From Pseudoalteromonas lipolytica (GTDB lineage Bacteria > Pseudomonadota > Gammaproteobacteria > Enterobacterales > Alteromonadaceae), in the NCBI RefSeq assembly GCF_900116435.1, contig NZ_FPAZ01000025.1, positions 1 to 44,936 of the forward strand: 44,936 nt of DNA. Direction: 5' to 3'. The notes under the pieces were generated by a model. That model did not search any database. It saw only the letters and a program-made list of their open reading frames with translations, and was not told the DNA's origin. Numbering within the stretch: position 1 is the first letter of the stretch; each line of letters starts with the position of its first letter. Position numbers and translations under genes: made by a program. Below are positions 26,786-35,295 of this stretch, piece after piece.

Positions 26786-27813
26786 TACGGGCGCCTCATA
26801 GTGCACTGCTTACACAAAGGGTGATTTTGATATGTATTCATCAACTCAACATACTGCTCACTCTGTGCTAATTCTGATAGTGACGACTCGGCAACTGAGC
26901 CAAAATCCCCTAATGATTTACGCTCTTGATCCGGAGCACAACACACATTAAAACGACCCGATGGATCAATCCAAATCTCTTTACCTAAAAATGGGCAGTG
27001 ACCATTCGGTGCTATATCGTCTAAATTATCTAGGTGTAGCTCAGAAAAATTATCTAGCTTAAAAGGTCTGCTTGCAGTTTTATTGTGTGATTCAACGCGC
27101 TCATGGCAGTACTTAACTATTTGATTCCAACGCTCTGCAAACACAATATCGTTACGTAAGTTTTCAGTTGCAATTTCATCAAAGTGCGCCCATAACTGGT
27201 GACCCTTTATACGGTCAAACCCCAGAGCAATAGCAAGGTCAACCATTTGAGGAATTTCTTCTAGGTTGCTGCGTAAGAACGTTAACTGCATTGTTATTGA
27301 ACAATAATGACGCTCGGCCCAGCTGTCTCTAACAGCAATAAAGCGTTTCGCATTTTCAATATGTTCGCTTAATTGAGCACCAAGCATTATGTTACTGTGA
27401 GTGGTGTCGGTTGCCCCATTCCACGAAATTTTTACATCACTACCAATAGGTACAATACGATTAGCCCAGTATTCAACATTGTGGTGTTTATCGGGGCTTG
27501 GAAAAGTGCCATTCGTGGTTAAATTTAACGATAACCCCAACTCATGGCATAAATCTAAAAACACATCAAAATGCGGATAAAGTAATGGTTCTCCCATTGT
27601 TGAGGGGATCACTTCTTTAATGTCCATTGCAGCCGCGTCGCGGATCACCTGCTCAAGCATCACTCTATCCATATTAGGGCGCAATCGCCCTTGCTGTTTA
27701 CGCAATTTAGGGCTATCAGAATAAGGCGAATGATCCTCACACATAACACAGTTTAAATTACAGGTATCTGGGTTGGTGTCCAAGGTAATGCGCCAAAAAT
27801 CAGTTTCCCTCAC
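26785..27813 (-). CDS. Radical SAM/SPASM-type enzyme
   Basis: The 342-residue protein has the radical SAM cluster motif C18-NLN-C22-VM-C25, a GGE-like segment TMGEPLLYPHF, and TTNGTF. Its C-terminal quarter is SPASM-like: HCPFLGKEIWIDPSGRFNVC, CC in NVCCAPDQE, then LGDFG and a final CKQCTMRRP that would bind an auxiliary iron-sulfur cluster. SPASM proteins modify peptides, sugars or nucleotides. It starts with GTG, overlapping the glycosyltransferase stop by four bases, and shares one base with the WG-methyltransferase start, so all are coupled. No precursor peptide gene is visible nearby, which argues weakly against a RiPP pathway. Confidence 0.88.
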   Translation of the reverse strand: MRETDFWRITLDTNPDTCNLNCVMCEDHSPYSDSPKLRKQQGRLRPNMDRVMLEQVIRDAAAMDIKEVIPSTMGEPLLYPHFDVFLDLCHELGLSLNLTTNGTFPSPDKHHNVEYWANRIVPIGSDVKISWNGATDTTHSNIMLGAQLSEHIENAKRFIAVRDSWAERHYCSITMQLTFLRSNLEEIPQMVDLAIALGFDRIKGHQLWAHFDEIATENLRNDIVFAERWNQIVKYCHERVESHNKTASRPFKLDNFSELHLDNLDDIAPNGHCPFLGKEIWIDPSGRFNVCCAPDQERKSLGDFGSVAESSLSELAQSEQYVELMNTYQNHPLCKQCTMRRP

Positions 27814-29105
27814 TGCATTAACTCCTTGTAGCGCGCCTCTAAATCAATAATATGCTGGTCAATACATGGAATTTCGCCATCTTCGCTATATGCATAGCCC
27901 TTTTCTCCAAGTTGTCTCGCATATTGTGGGTCGTCAACAAACACCTGCATTTTTTCAGCCAGTGCATCAACATTTCTATGTTCATAGGTCAGGCCATTTA
28001 CGCCATTTATAACGTATTCACCCATACCGCCATCGTTAGCTGTAATCACAGGTACTCTAGACTGTTGCGCTTCATGTATCACAAGCGGAGAATTCTCAAC
28101 CCAAACCGAGGGCGTTACAATTGCATCGGTTTTGCTAAATACATCAACAGCTATGTGCTGGTTTTTGTACTCAGGCATCCATTGAATACTGTTTTGTTTT
28201 TCGGGTGGTAATGTTGCAGCAATGGCACGCAAAGCACGTGAATCTTGGCCTCTATCTCGCCCCCAAATACGTAAAATAGCATCGCCTTTTATTTTTCCAA
28301 ATGCCTCAATTAACTGGTGAATACCCTTAGCCGGAATATGCGTACCAATATAGCCAAATGTGAAAGGTTCGCCTTCATTACGAACACGGCCTAACATACG
28401 GGAACGATCAAAACCGTAATCTAAGTAAATGCTTTTATCGGTTGGCAAGCCAAAATCTTTTTCGTAGCGGTTTTTTAAATATTTGGCAGGAGATATAAAC
28501 AGGTCAACCTGCTCAACAACCTCTTTTACGTGGCGCATTCTGCGTTCAACCCAGTTTTCCCAATAAGCAATATCTTGGTCTAGCTCTTCTTTATCACCTG
28601 AAAAGTAACGGGCGTAACATTGGGTGGCACACTTTTTATTTTCTTGTCCATCACATGCAGCCCACAGATTATCGTCAGCAGAATGCATTTGCATAAACTG
28701 CCCACGCGGGCACATTAACCAATAATCATGCAACGTGTAAACCACAGGAATATTGCGCTTTTTGGCTTCAAACACCAAAGAGGTCGATAAATGGTTCAAA
28801 TGACCAATGTGCACAATATCAGGACAATATTCATCGAGTAACTCGGCAAATCTTTGATCAATAATTGCCAAGCGATATCTATCTCTGTGGCGAGGATTAT
28901 TCACAAGGTGTAATGTAATTTCTGGCACATCAGCGTCGTGGCTAATTCTTATATCGCCATCTGGCCTGAATGCATCTTCCTCACGGGTAAACACACGAAC
29001 CTCATGGCCTTTTTTAACCAACCCATGACAAATAGTTTGTGAATAAACTTCCGAACCCGCGTTATACAACATAGGGTAGCCATGTATTACTTTTAATATT
29101 TTCAC
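27810..29105 (-). CDS. GT4-family glycosyltransferase
   Basis: The 431-residue protein has the GT-B, GT4 layout: N-terminal MKILKVIHGYPMLYNAGSEV, DIVHIGHLNHLSTSLV, VYTLHDYWLMCPRGQ; then FGYIGTHIPAKGIHQLIEAF and the E-x7-E donor-binding segment SPLVIHEAQQSRVPVITAND. It transfers a sugar from a nucleotide donor to an unknown acceptor. It contains an unusual Cys-rich insertion around residues 138-160 (CPRGQ, AACDG, KKCATQCYAR). It starts with GTG at 29105 with a four-base overlap on the epimerase gene. A donor may be made by that neighbouring SDR enzyme. Whether the acceptor is a small molecule, a protein or DNA cannot be told. Confidence 0.9.
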   Translation of the reverse strand: MKILKVIHGYPMLYNAGSEVYSQTICHGLVKKGHEVRVFTREEDAFRPDGDIRISHDADVPEITLHLVNNPRHRDRYRLAIIDQRFAELLDEYCPDIVHIGHLNHLSTSLVFEAKKRNIPVVYTLHDYWLMCPRGQFMQMHSADDNLWAACDGQENKKCATQCYARYFSGDKEELDQDIAYWENWVERRMRHVKEVVEQVDLFISPAKYLKNRYEKDFGLPTDKSIYLDYGFDRSRMLGRVRNEGEPFTFGYIGTHIPAKGIHQLIEAFGKIKGDAILRIWGRDRGQDSRALRAIAATLPPEKQNSIQWMPEYKNQHIAVDVFSKTDAIVTPSVWVENSPLVIHEAQQSRVPVITANDGGMGEYVINGVNGLTYEHRNVDALAEKMQVFVDDPQYARQLGEKGYAYSEDGEIPCIDQHIIDLEARYKELMQ

Positions 29106-30004
29106 GAATGCGCTCCTAATTTTAATTTTTTATTATATGCGTCAACTAACCTTGCAATCCCTTGTTCTGGTAAAACACTCGCGTGCCAGCCTAATAGCGA
29201 TTTAGCACGAGTCGGGTCGCCGATAAACCGCGCAACATCGTAATCACGAGACGCCGCCTCAACAATAGTTGAAGAGCTATTTGCGGCCTTAATGGCCATT
29301 TGTGCGGCTTGCTTTAAAGTTGTGCCATGTCCAGGTAATAAATGAATGGGAGGCAATTGCTTTTCACCTTCACTCAGTAAGGTTATGGCTTTTACTAAAC
29401 CCGCTACGGTGTCATCTACATGGGTAAAATCAAATAAATGCTCAAAGCCATCAACACGTAAATCCAAGTCCAATACGGCGTTTTTACAAAATGCGGGTAA
29501 TACTCTATCTTCATGATCAAGCGTACAGCCATACACGTTAGCTAACCTAACAATGGCGGTGTTAATACCTGCATTTCGTGCGCTTAAAGCGGCATCTTCC
29601 ATAAAAAGCTTAGAGCGACCATAAATATTAACGGGCGCTAAAGGCATGGTTTCTGTAACGGGTAAAGTTTTTGGTTCGCCATAAACCTCGCGGCTACTGG
29701 CAACCAGCACCCAAGGTTTATGCGCACTGTTTGCCGCTAATTTAAGAAGTTGTTCACTAGCCAATGCATTAGTTTTCCAGCACTTTTCAGGGGCGTTCTG
29801 TGCCCATACAACGCGCGAAACAGCCGCTAAATGTATTACGCCACAGCATTCATTGAGCGCTTGGCTTAACTGCCCTGTATTACAAATATCACCCGTTCCA
29901 TCAGCAATATCAAAACCAACCACTTCATAACCTAGTTGAGATAATAGGGGAGATAAATGACGGCCAACCAATCCTAAGTGGCCTGTCATTAAAATTTTTT
30001 TCAT
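29102..30004 (-). CDS. NAD-dependent sugar epimerase/dehydratase (extended SDR)
   Basis: A 300-residue extended short-chain dehydrogenase/reductase. The nucleotide-binding motif is GHLGLVG at 8-14, D32 binds the ribose, and the active site is S103/S104 with Y128-GRSK (K132). The sequence pattern (CGVIHLAAVSRVVWAQNAPE, VYGEPKTLPVTE, GFEHLFDFTHVDDTVAGLV) fits nucleotide-sugar 4-epimerases and related enzymes. It is 21 bases after the GIY-YIG gene and overlaps the glycosyltransferase. It likely prepares the sugar donor used by the glycosyltransferase; the exact reaction is not assignable from sequence. Confidence 0.9.
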   Translation of the reverse strand: MKKILMTGHLGLVGRHLSPLLSQLGYEVVGFDIADGTGDICNTGQLSQALNECCGVIHLAAVSRVVWAQNAPEKCWKTNALASEQLLKLAANSAHKPWVLVASSREVYGEPKTLPVTETMPLAPVNIYGRSKLFMEDAALSARNAGINTAIVRLANVYGCTLDHEDRVLPAFCKNAVLDLDLRVDGFEHLFDFTHVDDTVAGLVKAITLLSEGEKQLPPIHLLPGHGTTLKQAAQMAIKAANSSSTIVEAASRDYDVARFIGDPTRAKSLLGWHASVLPEQGIARLVDAYNKKLKLGAHS

Positions 30005-30025
30005 TAATTCTTAATCCTTTACTGC

Positions 30026-30925
30026 CTAATTAATATTACTTACCTGCTCACTGGCTGATTCTAATGTTCGACCTTGGTGATCGTGTAGCGTTACCCCTTG
30101 CTCTGTTTTCCAGTCTACCCAACCATTAGAGCTGGCTAGTAGCAAAAACATCGAGGCACCGCTTGGTGTAGGGAATAAATAATCACGTTGAAATACAAAA
30201 CGACCACCTTGCTCTGCAATTACCCCTTTGGCTAATAGCTGGTCACGCTTATCATAAAACCGTTGTTCGGTTTTACGCTTAGTGGTCATAGGGGCGGAAG
30301 AGCCTTTTAATACCACCATGCCTTCATTGGTATAAATACCCTTGGCATCGACACCTGTGCGGCTACAAGAAAAAACTTGTTCTGCTTTGGTTGGTGATAT
30401 TTCTGTCAGTGGTTCAAAAATGGGGTAGCCAAGAGTCGCTAATAACAAGCTACCAATTTCATGAATTTCATCGCAATCGGCTTTAAGCGGCACAGGTGTA
30501 TGTGGCTTTTGCCCACCATTACCATTGAGTAGTTCATAACGCTGGCAATGCTTTGCTTTTTCTATCGACAGCGATTCTAAATACAGCACATGAGTTTGCG
30601 TTAAGTTATTGGTGAGCGACACCAACACTAACGCACGCTCCCAATCTTTTTTTTCGTCTTTGTAGTGCTGCATCAAGCGGCTGCCCACATCGCCCGACTG
30701 ACCTATATACAGCTCGTCGTTATCTGTATACGTGTTATCGCCAGAAACCAAGAAATAAAGCCCAACCTGCTTGGCTTCTGGCATTTTCACAAATTCAGCA
30801 ATATCACTACGCGGCACTTCTATTAAGCGAATAATCGACGTGGTTTGCTCGGCAATGCGAATACCCGCAGGGTCGCCCGTAGGCAAAAATATTTGAATGG
30901 TGCGAGGTCGCTTTTGCGAAATCAT
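30026..30925 (-). CDS. GIY-YIG nuclease-domain protein with DUF4357 tail
   Basis: The 299-residue protein has a GIY-YIG fold in which the motifs are GLYFLV (55-60) and LYIGQSGDVGSRLMQH (72-87; R83), with the metal-binding E117 in LYLESLS. Its C-terminus (about 225-285; YDKRDQLLAKGVIAEQGG, FPTPSGASMFLLLASSNGWV) matches DUF4357. Proteins of this layout commonly sit next to type I RM genes. It overlaps the hsdS stop by four bases (ATGA). The family is nuclease-like and the active-site residues look retained, but its target and its role in restriction are unknown. Confidence 0.87.
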   Translation of the reverse strand: MISQKRPRTIQIFLPTGDPAGIRIAEQTTSIIRLIEVPRSDIAEFVKMPEAKQVGLYFLVSGDNTYTDNDELYIGQSGDVGSRLMQHYKDEKKDWERALVLVSLTNNLTQTHVLYLESLSIEKAKHCQRYELLNGNGGQKPHTPVPLKADCDEIHEIGSLLLATLGYPIFEPLTEISPTKAEQVFSCSRTGVDAKGIYTNEGMVVLKGSSAPMTTKRKTEQRFYDKRDQLLAKGVIAEQGGRFVFQRDYLFPTPSGASMFLLLASSNGWVDWKTEQGVTLHDHQGRTLESASEQVSNIN

Positions 30926-32187
30926 GCCACCGCCTCATCATCAACTTTCACTCTGCGCTTACCCGTTAACAGTTGCTGCATCAGCGCTTTTTTCTCTTGT
31001 TTTAGGTCAGCAAGCTGTTGTTCCAACAACACAGTTTCTTGGTCAGCGTTCAGTAATACTGCCGAAATCTTTTGCTGCTCCTGAAATTTAGGGATATGAA
31101 AGTGGAGTCCTTCAAAAGCACTCTTAGAAAGCTCTAAGAAAGTTGAACCACTCGCTTTGCTAATTAGTTTATGCTTATAGAAATTTAGAAGGTAATACAC
31201 AAACTCAATATTTGTATTCTCATTTGGAACGATGTTTTTAAAACCTTGATTAGTGCTCATTTCATGACTTGCAATAGCCATTTCACCTATCGTTGCACGA
31301 GTACAAACTAACAATGTCCCCTTAGGGAGAAGTTTTGCAGAGCTATTTTTAATGCCGTCTAAAGAAACTAGTCGAGCAGTTGACTCAATGTAGATACTAT
31401 CTTGCTTAGTAATATCGGTAGGTGTTACCCAGTTTATATCACCATCCCAGTATTCAGGCTGTTTTGTACTTGGTGTGCCACCAGAAGAAATATCTCCTAA
31501 TTCTGAAAGGCGCTTTTCTTCCCACTCACCCTCAAACGGTTTACCTGAATCATCAAGTAGGCGCTTTCTTTGGGTGTGAGCGCCTGTGAGCAGTTGTTGC
31601 ATCAGGGCTTTTTTCTGCTGTTTGCTGTTGTCGATTAGACGCTCGGTGGTGCTAATCGCTTTATCCCAAGTGGATAGGATTTTGGCGATTTTGCGTTGTT
31701 CGGGGAGGGGCGGACTGAATATTTTAAAATCACCAACTTGCTTTAAACTAAGACTTGGTTGAGCTTGAGTTGACGCTTCTTGTATAACTTGCCATTGCAC
31801 GAATGGTGAACGAATTGCATATTTAAGATAAGGAGGAAATACTTTCTCTTTTACTGGCCTAATGAGAGCAACATTTTGATTAATATTTGCTGGTAGTATC
31901 GACTGTTCTACCATAAAGCTTGAGCCGATAGTATTTCCTACAATACATAGAACTGAATCCTCGTAAGCCAATTTGGAACGTTTAAGCATCTCATTTGCTT
32001 CTGATGTAATCCATTTCTTTGTATCCATTTTTGCTACACCATCAAACGAACAGTTATACGCACCAATAAATGTTGCTTCACCTTTTGATTCATCAACAAA
32101 TTGATAACCATATGTTGTTGGAGTAGATCCCTTAGTAATAAGACTAGTTAAGTCGGTCAATTTTTTTATTTCTTTATTAGGCACCAT
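30922..32187 (-). CDS. hsdS: Type I restriction-modification specificity subunit S (island 1)
   Basis: HsdS recognises the split target sequence for HsdM and HsdR. The 421-residue chain shows two target-recognition domains separated by helical conserved regions. The central region (SPPLPEQRKIAKILSTWDKA, then NSKQQKKALMQQLLTG at about residues 190-205) is repeated near the C-terminus (QEQQKISAVLL, LKQEKKALMQQLLTGKRR), the usual two-half design. The start overlaps hsdM by eleven bases. The near-identical tails of the two halves allow recombination that changes specificity. Confidence 0.9.
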   Translation of the reverse strand: MVPNKEIKKLTDLTSLITKGSTPTTYGYQFVDESKGEATFIGAYNCSFDGVAKMDTKKWITSEANEMLKRSKLAYEDSVLCIVGNTIGSSFMVEQSILPANINQNVALIRPVKEKVFPPYLKYAIRSPFVQWQVIQEASTQAQPSLSLKQVGDFKIFSPPLPEQRKIAKILSTWDKAISTTERLIDNSKQQKKALMQQLLTGAHTQRKRLLDDSGKPFEGEWEEKRLSELGDISSGGTPSTKQPEYWDGDINWVTPTDITKQDSIYIESTARLVSLDGIKNSSAKLLPKGTLLVCTRATIGEMAIASHEMSTNQGFKNIVPNENTNIEFVYYLLNFYKHKLISKASGSTFLELSKSAFEGLHFHIPKFQEQQKISAVLLNADQETVLLEQQLADLKQEKKALMQQLLTGKRRVKVDDEAVA

Positions 32188-33697
32188 AACCCAACTCCTT
32201 TAAGTAGCCTTCCATCTCTACTTCGAGGGTTTGCAGCTCATTTTTCAGTTGCAGGCGCTCAGTGCGCACTGCCACTAAATCAATTTCCGCTTCTTCTTCA
32301 AAGGTATCAACGTAGCGAGGGATGTTTAGGTTAAAGTCGTTTTCTTTGATCTCATCAAAACTGGCAAGGTAGGCGTATTTATCAACACTTTCACGAGCCT
32401 TGTAGGTGTCGATGATTTTTTGAATATTTTCGTTAGTTAGCTGATTTTGGTTTTTGCCTGACTTAAACTCACGACTGGCATCAATAAACAATACGTTTTT
32501 GTCTGTTTTGTGCTTTTTAAATATTAAAATGGCGGCTGGAATACCCGTGCCAAAGAACAACTTTTCTGGTAAACCTATTACGGTATCTAGTAGGTTTTCT
32601 TCAATCAGTTGCTTACGAATTTTGCCTTCGCTTGATGCTCTAAATAACACACCATGAGGCACTACCACGCCCATTCGGCCCGTTTCGGGTTTTAACGTTT
32701 CAATCATATGGCTGATAAACGCATAGTCGCCTTTGGTTTTTGGCGGAATACCTCGTCTAAAGCGCCCATAAGGGTCGTTGCTGGCATCGTCATGTCCCCA
32801 CTTATCGAGTGAAAATGGGGGGTTGGCCGTAACTACGTCAAAGTGCAATAAGCCGTTGCCGTCTTTCTCTTTTAGCAGTGGATTACGAATGGTGTCGCCC
32901 CATTCAATACGATGGTTATCTTCACCATGTAGGAACATGTTCATTTTGGCTAATGCCCATGTTGAACCTATCGCTTCTTGCCCAAACAAGGCGTACTTTT
33001 TTGAGCCAGAGTTTTTACGTACCATCGCACCACACTTTAATAGCAGCGAGCCACTGCCTGTACATGGGTCACATATTTGGTCGCCTTCAACTGGCTCTAA
33101 AGCGGTTGCTAAAAGGGTAGAAACCTCTGGCGGGGTATAATATTCGCCAGCGGTAGCGCCACTGCCAGCAGCAAAGTGCTTGATAAGGTATTCGTAGGCA
33201 TTACCGATGATATCTAAGCTACCCACACGCTCTGTGCTTAGGTTTAAAATATCTTTACCAAAGTCTTCCAGTAAATGGCGAAGTAAGTCGTTCTTTTGTT
33301 TTTCTTGGCCTAATCGGTCAGTGTTAAAACTGATGTCTTGGAATACGTTTTTAAGCTTACTTCCGTTAGCTTCTTCAATAGCGTGTAAGGCTTTATCGAT
33401 GCGCTCACCATTACCTGCTTCATAACGCTTTTCATATAGATCCCAAAAACTTGCGCCTTCTGGCAGTACAAAGCGCTGTTTCGACATCATGGCGTGGATA
33501 AGCTCAGGGTTATCACCATACTGCGCAACTAGTTTTTTATATTCGTCTTTATAAACATCAGAGATGTACTTTAAAAACAGCATGGTGAGGATGAAGTCTT
33601 TATAAGTATCGGCACTGATCACACCACGGAAGGTGTCACAAGCAGCCCATACCGCCTTGTTGATATCATCCTGATTGATCTGGTTGGCTGTGGTCAT
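32177..33697 (-). CDS. hsdM: Type I restriction-modification methyltransferase subunit M (island 1)
   Basis: HsdM methylates adenine in the HsdS target. The 506-residue protein has the SAM-binding motif DPCTGSG (210-216) and the catalytic NPPF (292-295), with the N-terminal HsdM_N helical domain before it. An in-frame TTG lies nine bases upstream, but the ATG at 33697 is preferred: AAGGA sits ten bases before it and only one base before the TTG. It is the first gene of the long minus-strand operon; its promoter should lie in 33698-33872. Confidence 0.93.
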   Translation of the reverse strand: MTTANQINQDDINKAVWAACDTFRGVISADTYKDFILTMLFLKYISDVYKDEYKKLVAQYGDNPELIHAMMSKQRFVLPEGASFWDLYEKRYEAGNGERIDKALHAIEEANGSKLKNVFQDISFNTDRLGQEKQKNDLLRHLLEDFGKDILNLSTERVGSLDIIGNAYEYLIKHFAAGSGATAGEYYTPPEVSTLLATALEPVEGDQICDPCTGSGSLLLKCGAMVRKNSGSKKYALFGQEAIGSTWALAKMNMFLHGEDNHRIEWGDTIRNPLLKEKDGNGLLHFDVVTANPPFSLDKWGHDDASNDPYGRFRRGIPPKTKGDYAFISHMIETLKPETGRMGVVVPHGVLFRASSEGKIRKQLIEENLLDTVIGLPEKLFFGTGIPAAILIFKKHKTDKNVLFIDASREFKSGKNQNQLTNENIQKIIDTYKARESVDKYAYLASFDEIKENDFNLNIPRYVDTFEEEAEIDLVAVRTERLQLKNELQTLEVEMEGYLKELGYGA

Positions 33698-33858
33698 CTT
33701 TTTCAAGTCCTTATTAATAACATTTCAAATCATTGTACAATACTTTGTAATAATTCATATTCGATCACGCACTTAATATGTGGGTAGCACTTACCTAATT
33801 ATCTTTTGTATTTTTTGTAGGCGAAGCAATACAGGTTATTCTTGTGCTAAAGTTACCT

Positions 33859-33877
33859 CTCTACTACCTCTACTACT
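33859..33877 (-). repeat. Inverse copy of the 19-bp left-end repeat
   Basis: CTCTACTACCTCTACTACT is the reverse complement of 16264-16282. It overlaps the integrase stop codon and places several in-frame stop codons behind the gene. Confidence 0.6.
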
Positions 33878-35156
33878 TCCTATGCAAGTTATCTATATTT
33901 ATAAGAGGGGCCAAGATATCAGCTAACTTAACAGCTGCCTCTTTGCGTTCCTCATAATAATCATGGTTGTCATACACTTTTTGTAACCCAACAAACGAGT
34001 GATTTATGTAACGTTCAGCAACATCAGTAGGAACTTTTAACTTTGACAGTAAAGAGCGGCAGGTATGTCTAAGCGAGTGAGGGTCAAATTCTGGCCAAGG
34101 AATTTTCCCTTCTTTCTTTAACTTCAAGCAAGAGTGATTAACTGTGTTTTCACACACATGCGTATTATCTAATTTGCCTTTTTTTCTACTGGGGAATAAG
34201 TAGGTTGAGTTCCCTGAATAGGCTTTAATTTGTAGCAGCCACTCAATAGTTTGTGGTGCTAAGGGCTGGGTAAACCTTCGTCTTGACTTTGTTCTTTCAG
34301 CTGGAAGGTGCCAAGTTCCATTGTCTAAATCAAATTCACTCCATTGAGCTGCATATAGTTCCATTTTGCGTACCCCTGTAGAGAGAAGTAATGCTAACCC
34401 CCAATAGTCTTGGATGGCAATTTTTCCAATGTTTTTACGTAAAGCATTAAAAAGTTCAGCTACCTGCTCAACGTTAAGGGAAAACTCCTTAGGCTTTTCA
34501 GTGCCTCCAGCGTCTTTTGCTGTAAAGATAGAGGCTGGATTATATTGGACTAAATTGAGCTTTTGAGCATGGTTAAAGATCTTGGTTAGCAGGTACAAGG
34601 TTTTATTTGCAACTGTTTTACGTGGCTTTTTGCTTCCATAACCTTCGTTAATTCTTTCGATGATAAAGCGAATATCAGTAGGCTCTACTTTTGCTAATTC
34701 ATACTTACCGATAACAGGTTGGATTTCACGCTTATACAGTGAGGCGATAATGTTCGGGTTTTCTATGCGCTTCGATTCTCTTTCATAAAAGTCATCCCAT
34801 AAGTCCGCTACGGTATGAAGTCTCTGGGACTTAGCTTTCTTCTTTTCAGATGCAGGGTCTAAGCCTTCACGCTTTATCTTTAATTTTATAGTTGCGGCCT
34901 CAGCTCGAGCCTCAGCTAAAGACATTTCTTTCGGTGATGAAAAATAAGTCCAGGCGCGTTTACCATTTGGCTTTGTGTACCTTAACGCCCAAAAAGGGTG
35001 TCCTGCATCGTTAATAACAAAGTAGAAACTATTACCATCTGAGATTTGTGCTGGGCGACCATCTTTTATATATGACTGTATCTCAGCTTGCGTTAGCGGC
35101 CCTTTATTAACTTCGCCGTTTGCTTTTCTTTTACGTGTTTGTCTTTTATCAGTCAT
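33873..35156 (-). CDS. P4-type tyrosine integrase (island 1)
   Basis: The 427-residue protein has an N-terminal DUF4102-like arm-binding domain (FYFVINDAGHPFWALRYTKP, SLAEARAEAATIKLKI), a core-binding SAM-like domain, and the catalytic domain with STGVRKMELYAAQW (first Arg), HSLRHTCRSLL (His and second Arg) and INHSFVGLQKVYDNHDYYEE (His and nucleophile Tyr). It should recombine the cores at 16061 and 35296. It lies at the right end of the island, 140 bases from the core and transcribed away from it. Arm-type repeats sit just upstream of its start. Confidence 0.93.
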   Translation of the reverse strand: MTDKRQTRKRKANGEVNKGPLTQAEIQSYIKDGRPAQISDGNSFYFVINDAGHPFWALRYTKPNGKRAWTYFSSPKEMSLAEARAEAATIKLKIKREGLDPASEKKKAKSQRLHTVADLWDDFYERESKRIENPNIIASLYKREIQPVIGKYELAKVEPTDIRFIIERINEGYGSKKPRKTVANKTLYLLTKIFNHAQKLNLVQYNPASIFTAKDAGGTEKPKEFSLNVEQVAELFNALRKNIGKIAIQDYWGLALLLSTGVRKMELYAAQWSEFDLDNGTWHLPAERTKSRRRFTQPLAPQTIEWLLQIKAYSGNSTYLFPSRKKGKLDNTHVCENTVNHSCLKLKKEGKIPWPEFDPHSLRHTCRSLLSKLKVPTDVAERYINHSFVGLQKVYDNHDYYEERKEAAVKLADILAPLINIDNLHRK

Positions 35157-35165
35157 AACTAAAAA

Positions 35166-35187
35166 TTAGGTAACCAGTTAGGTGACC
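35166..35187 (+). repeat. Integrase arm-type repeats, right end of island 1
   Basis: TTAGGTAACC (35166-35175) and TTAGGTGACC (35178-35187) are the same two 10-mers as at 16152-16173, with the same 12-base step. They lie ten bases upstream of the integrase start, so integrase binding could also repress its own gene. Confidence 0.75.
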
Positions 35188-35235
35188 GAAATTTTAGATG
35201 ATTTATGAAGTGAATGGAAATGATTAGAAGTGTAA

Positions 35236-35266
35236 AACTGGCTAAGTACAATGATTTTAGCCAGTT
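35236..35266. repeat. Perfect 10-bp hairpin between arm sites and core
   Basis: AACTGGCTAA (35236-35245) and TTAGCCAGTT (35257-35266) form a perfect stem with an 11-base loop between the integrase arm sites and the attachment core. It may be a terminator or a recombination-factor site. Confidence 0.5.
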
Positions 35267-35295
35267 ATGTAGTGACTAGATATGACTTGAAATAC

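Noticed and set aside
27852..28211. Plus-strand open frame of 119 codons
   Set aside because: Lies wholly inside the well-supported glycosyltransferase gene on the other strand; a shadow frame.
24511..30004. RiPP biosynthesis locus around the radical SAM gene
   Set aside because: No small precursor-like open frame lies in or beside the cassette, all gaps are 21 bases or less, and no transporter or leader peptidase is present.
32778..33140. Plus-strand open frame of 120 codons
   Set aside because: Antisense to the conserved SAM-binding part of hsdM; a shadow frame.
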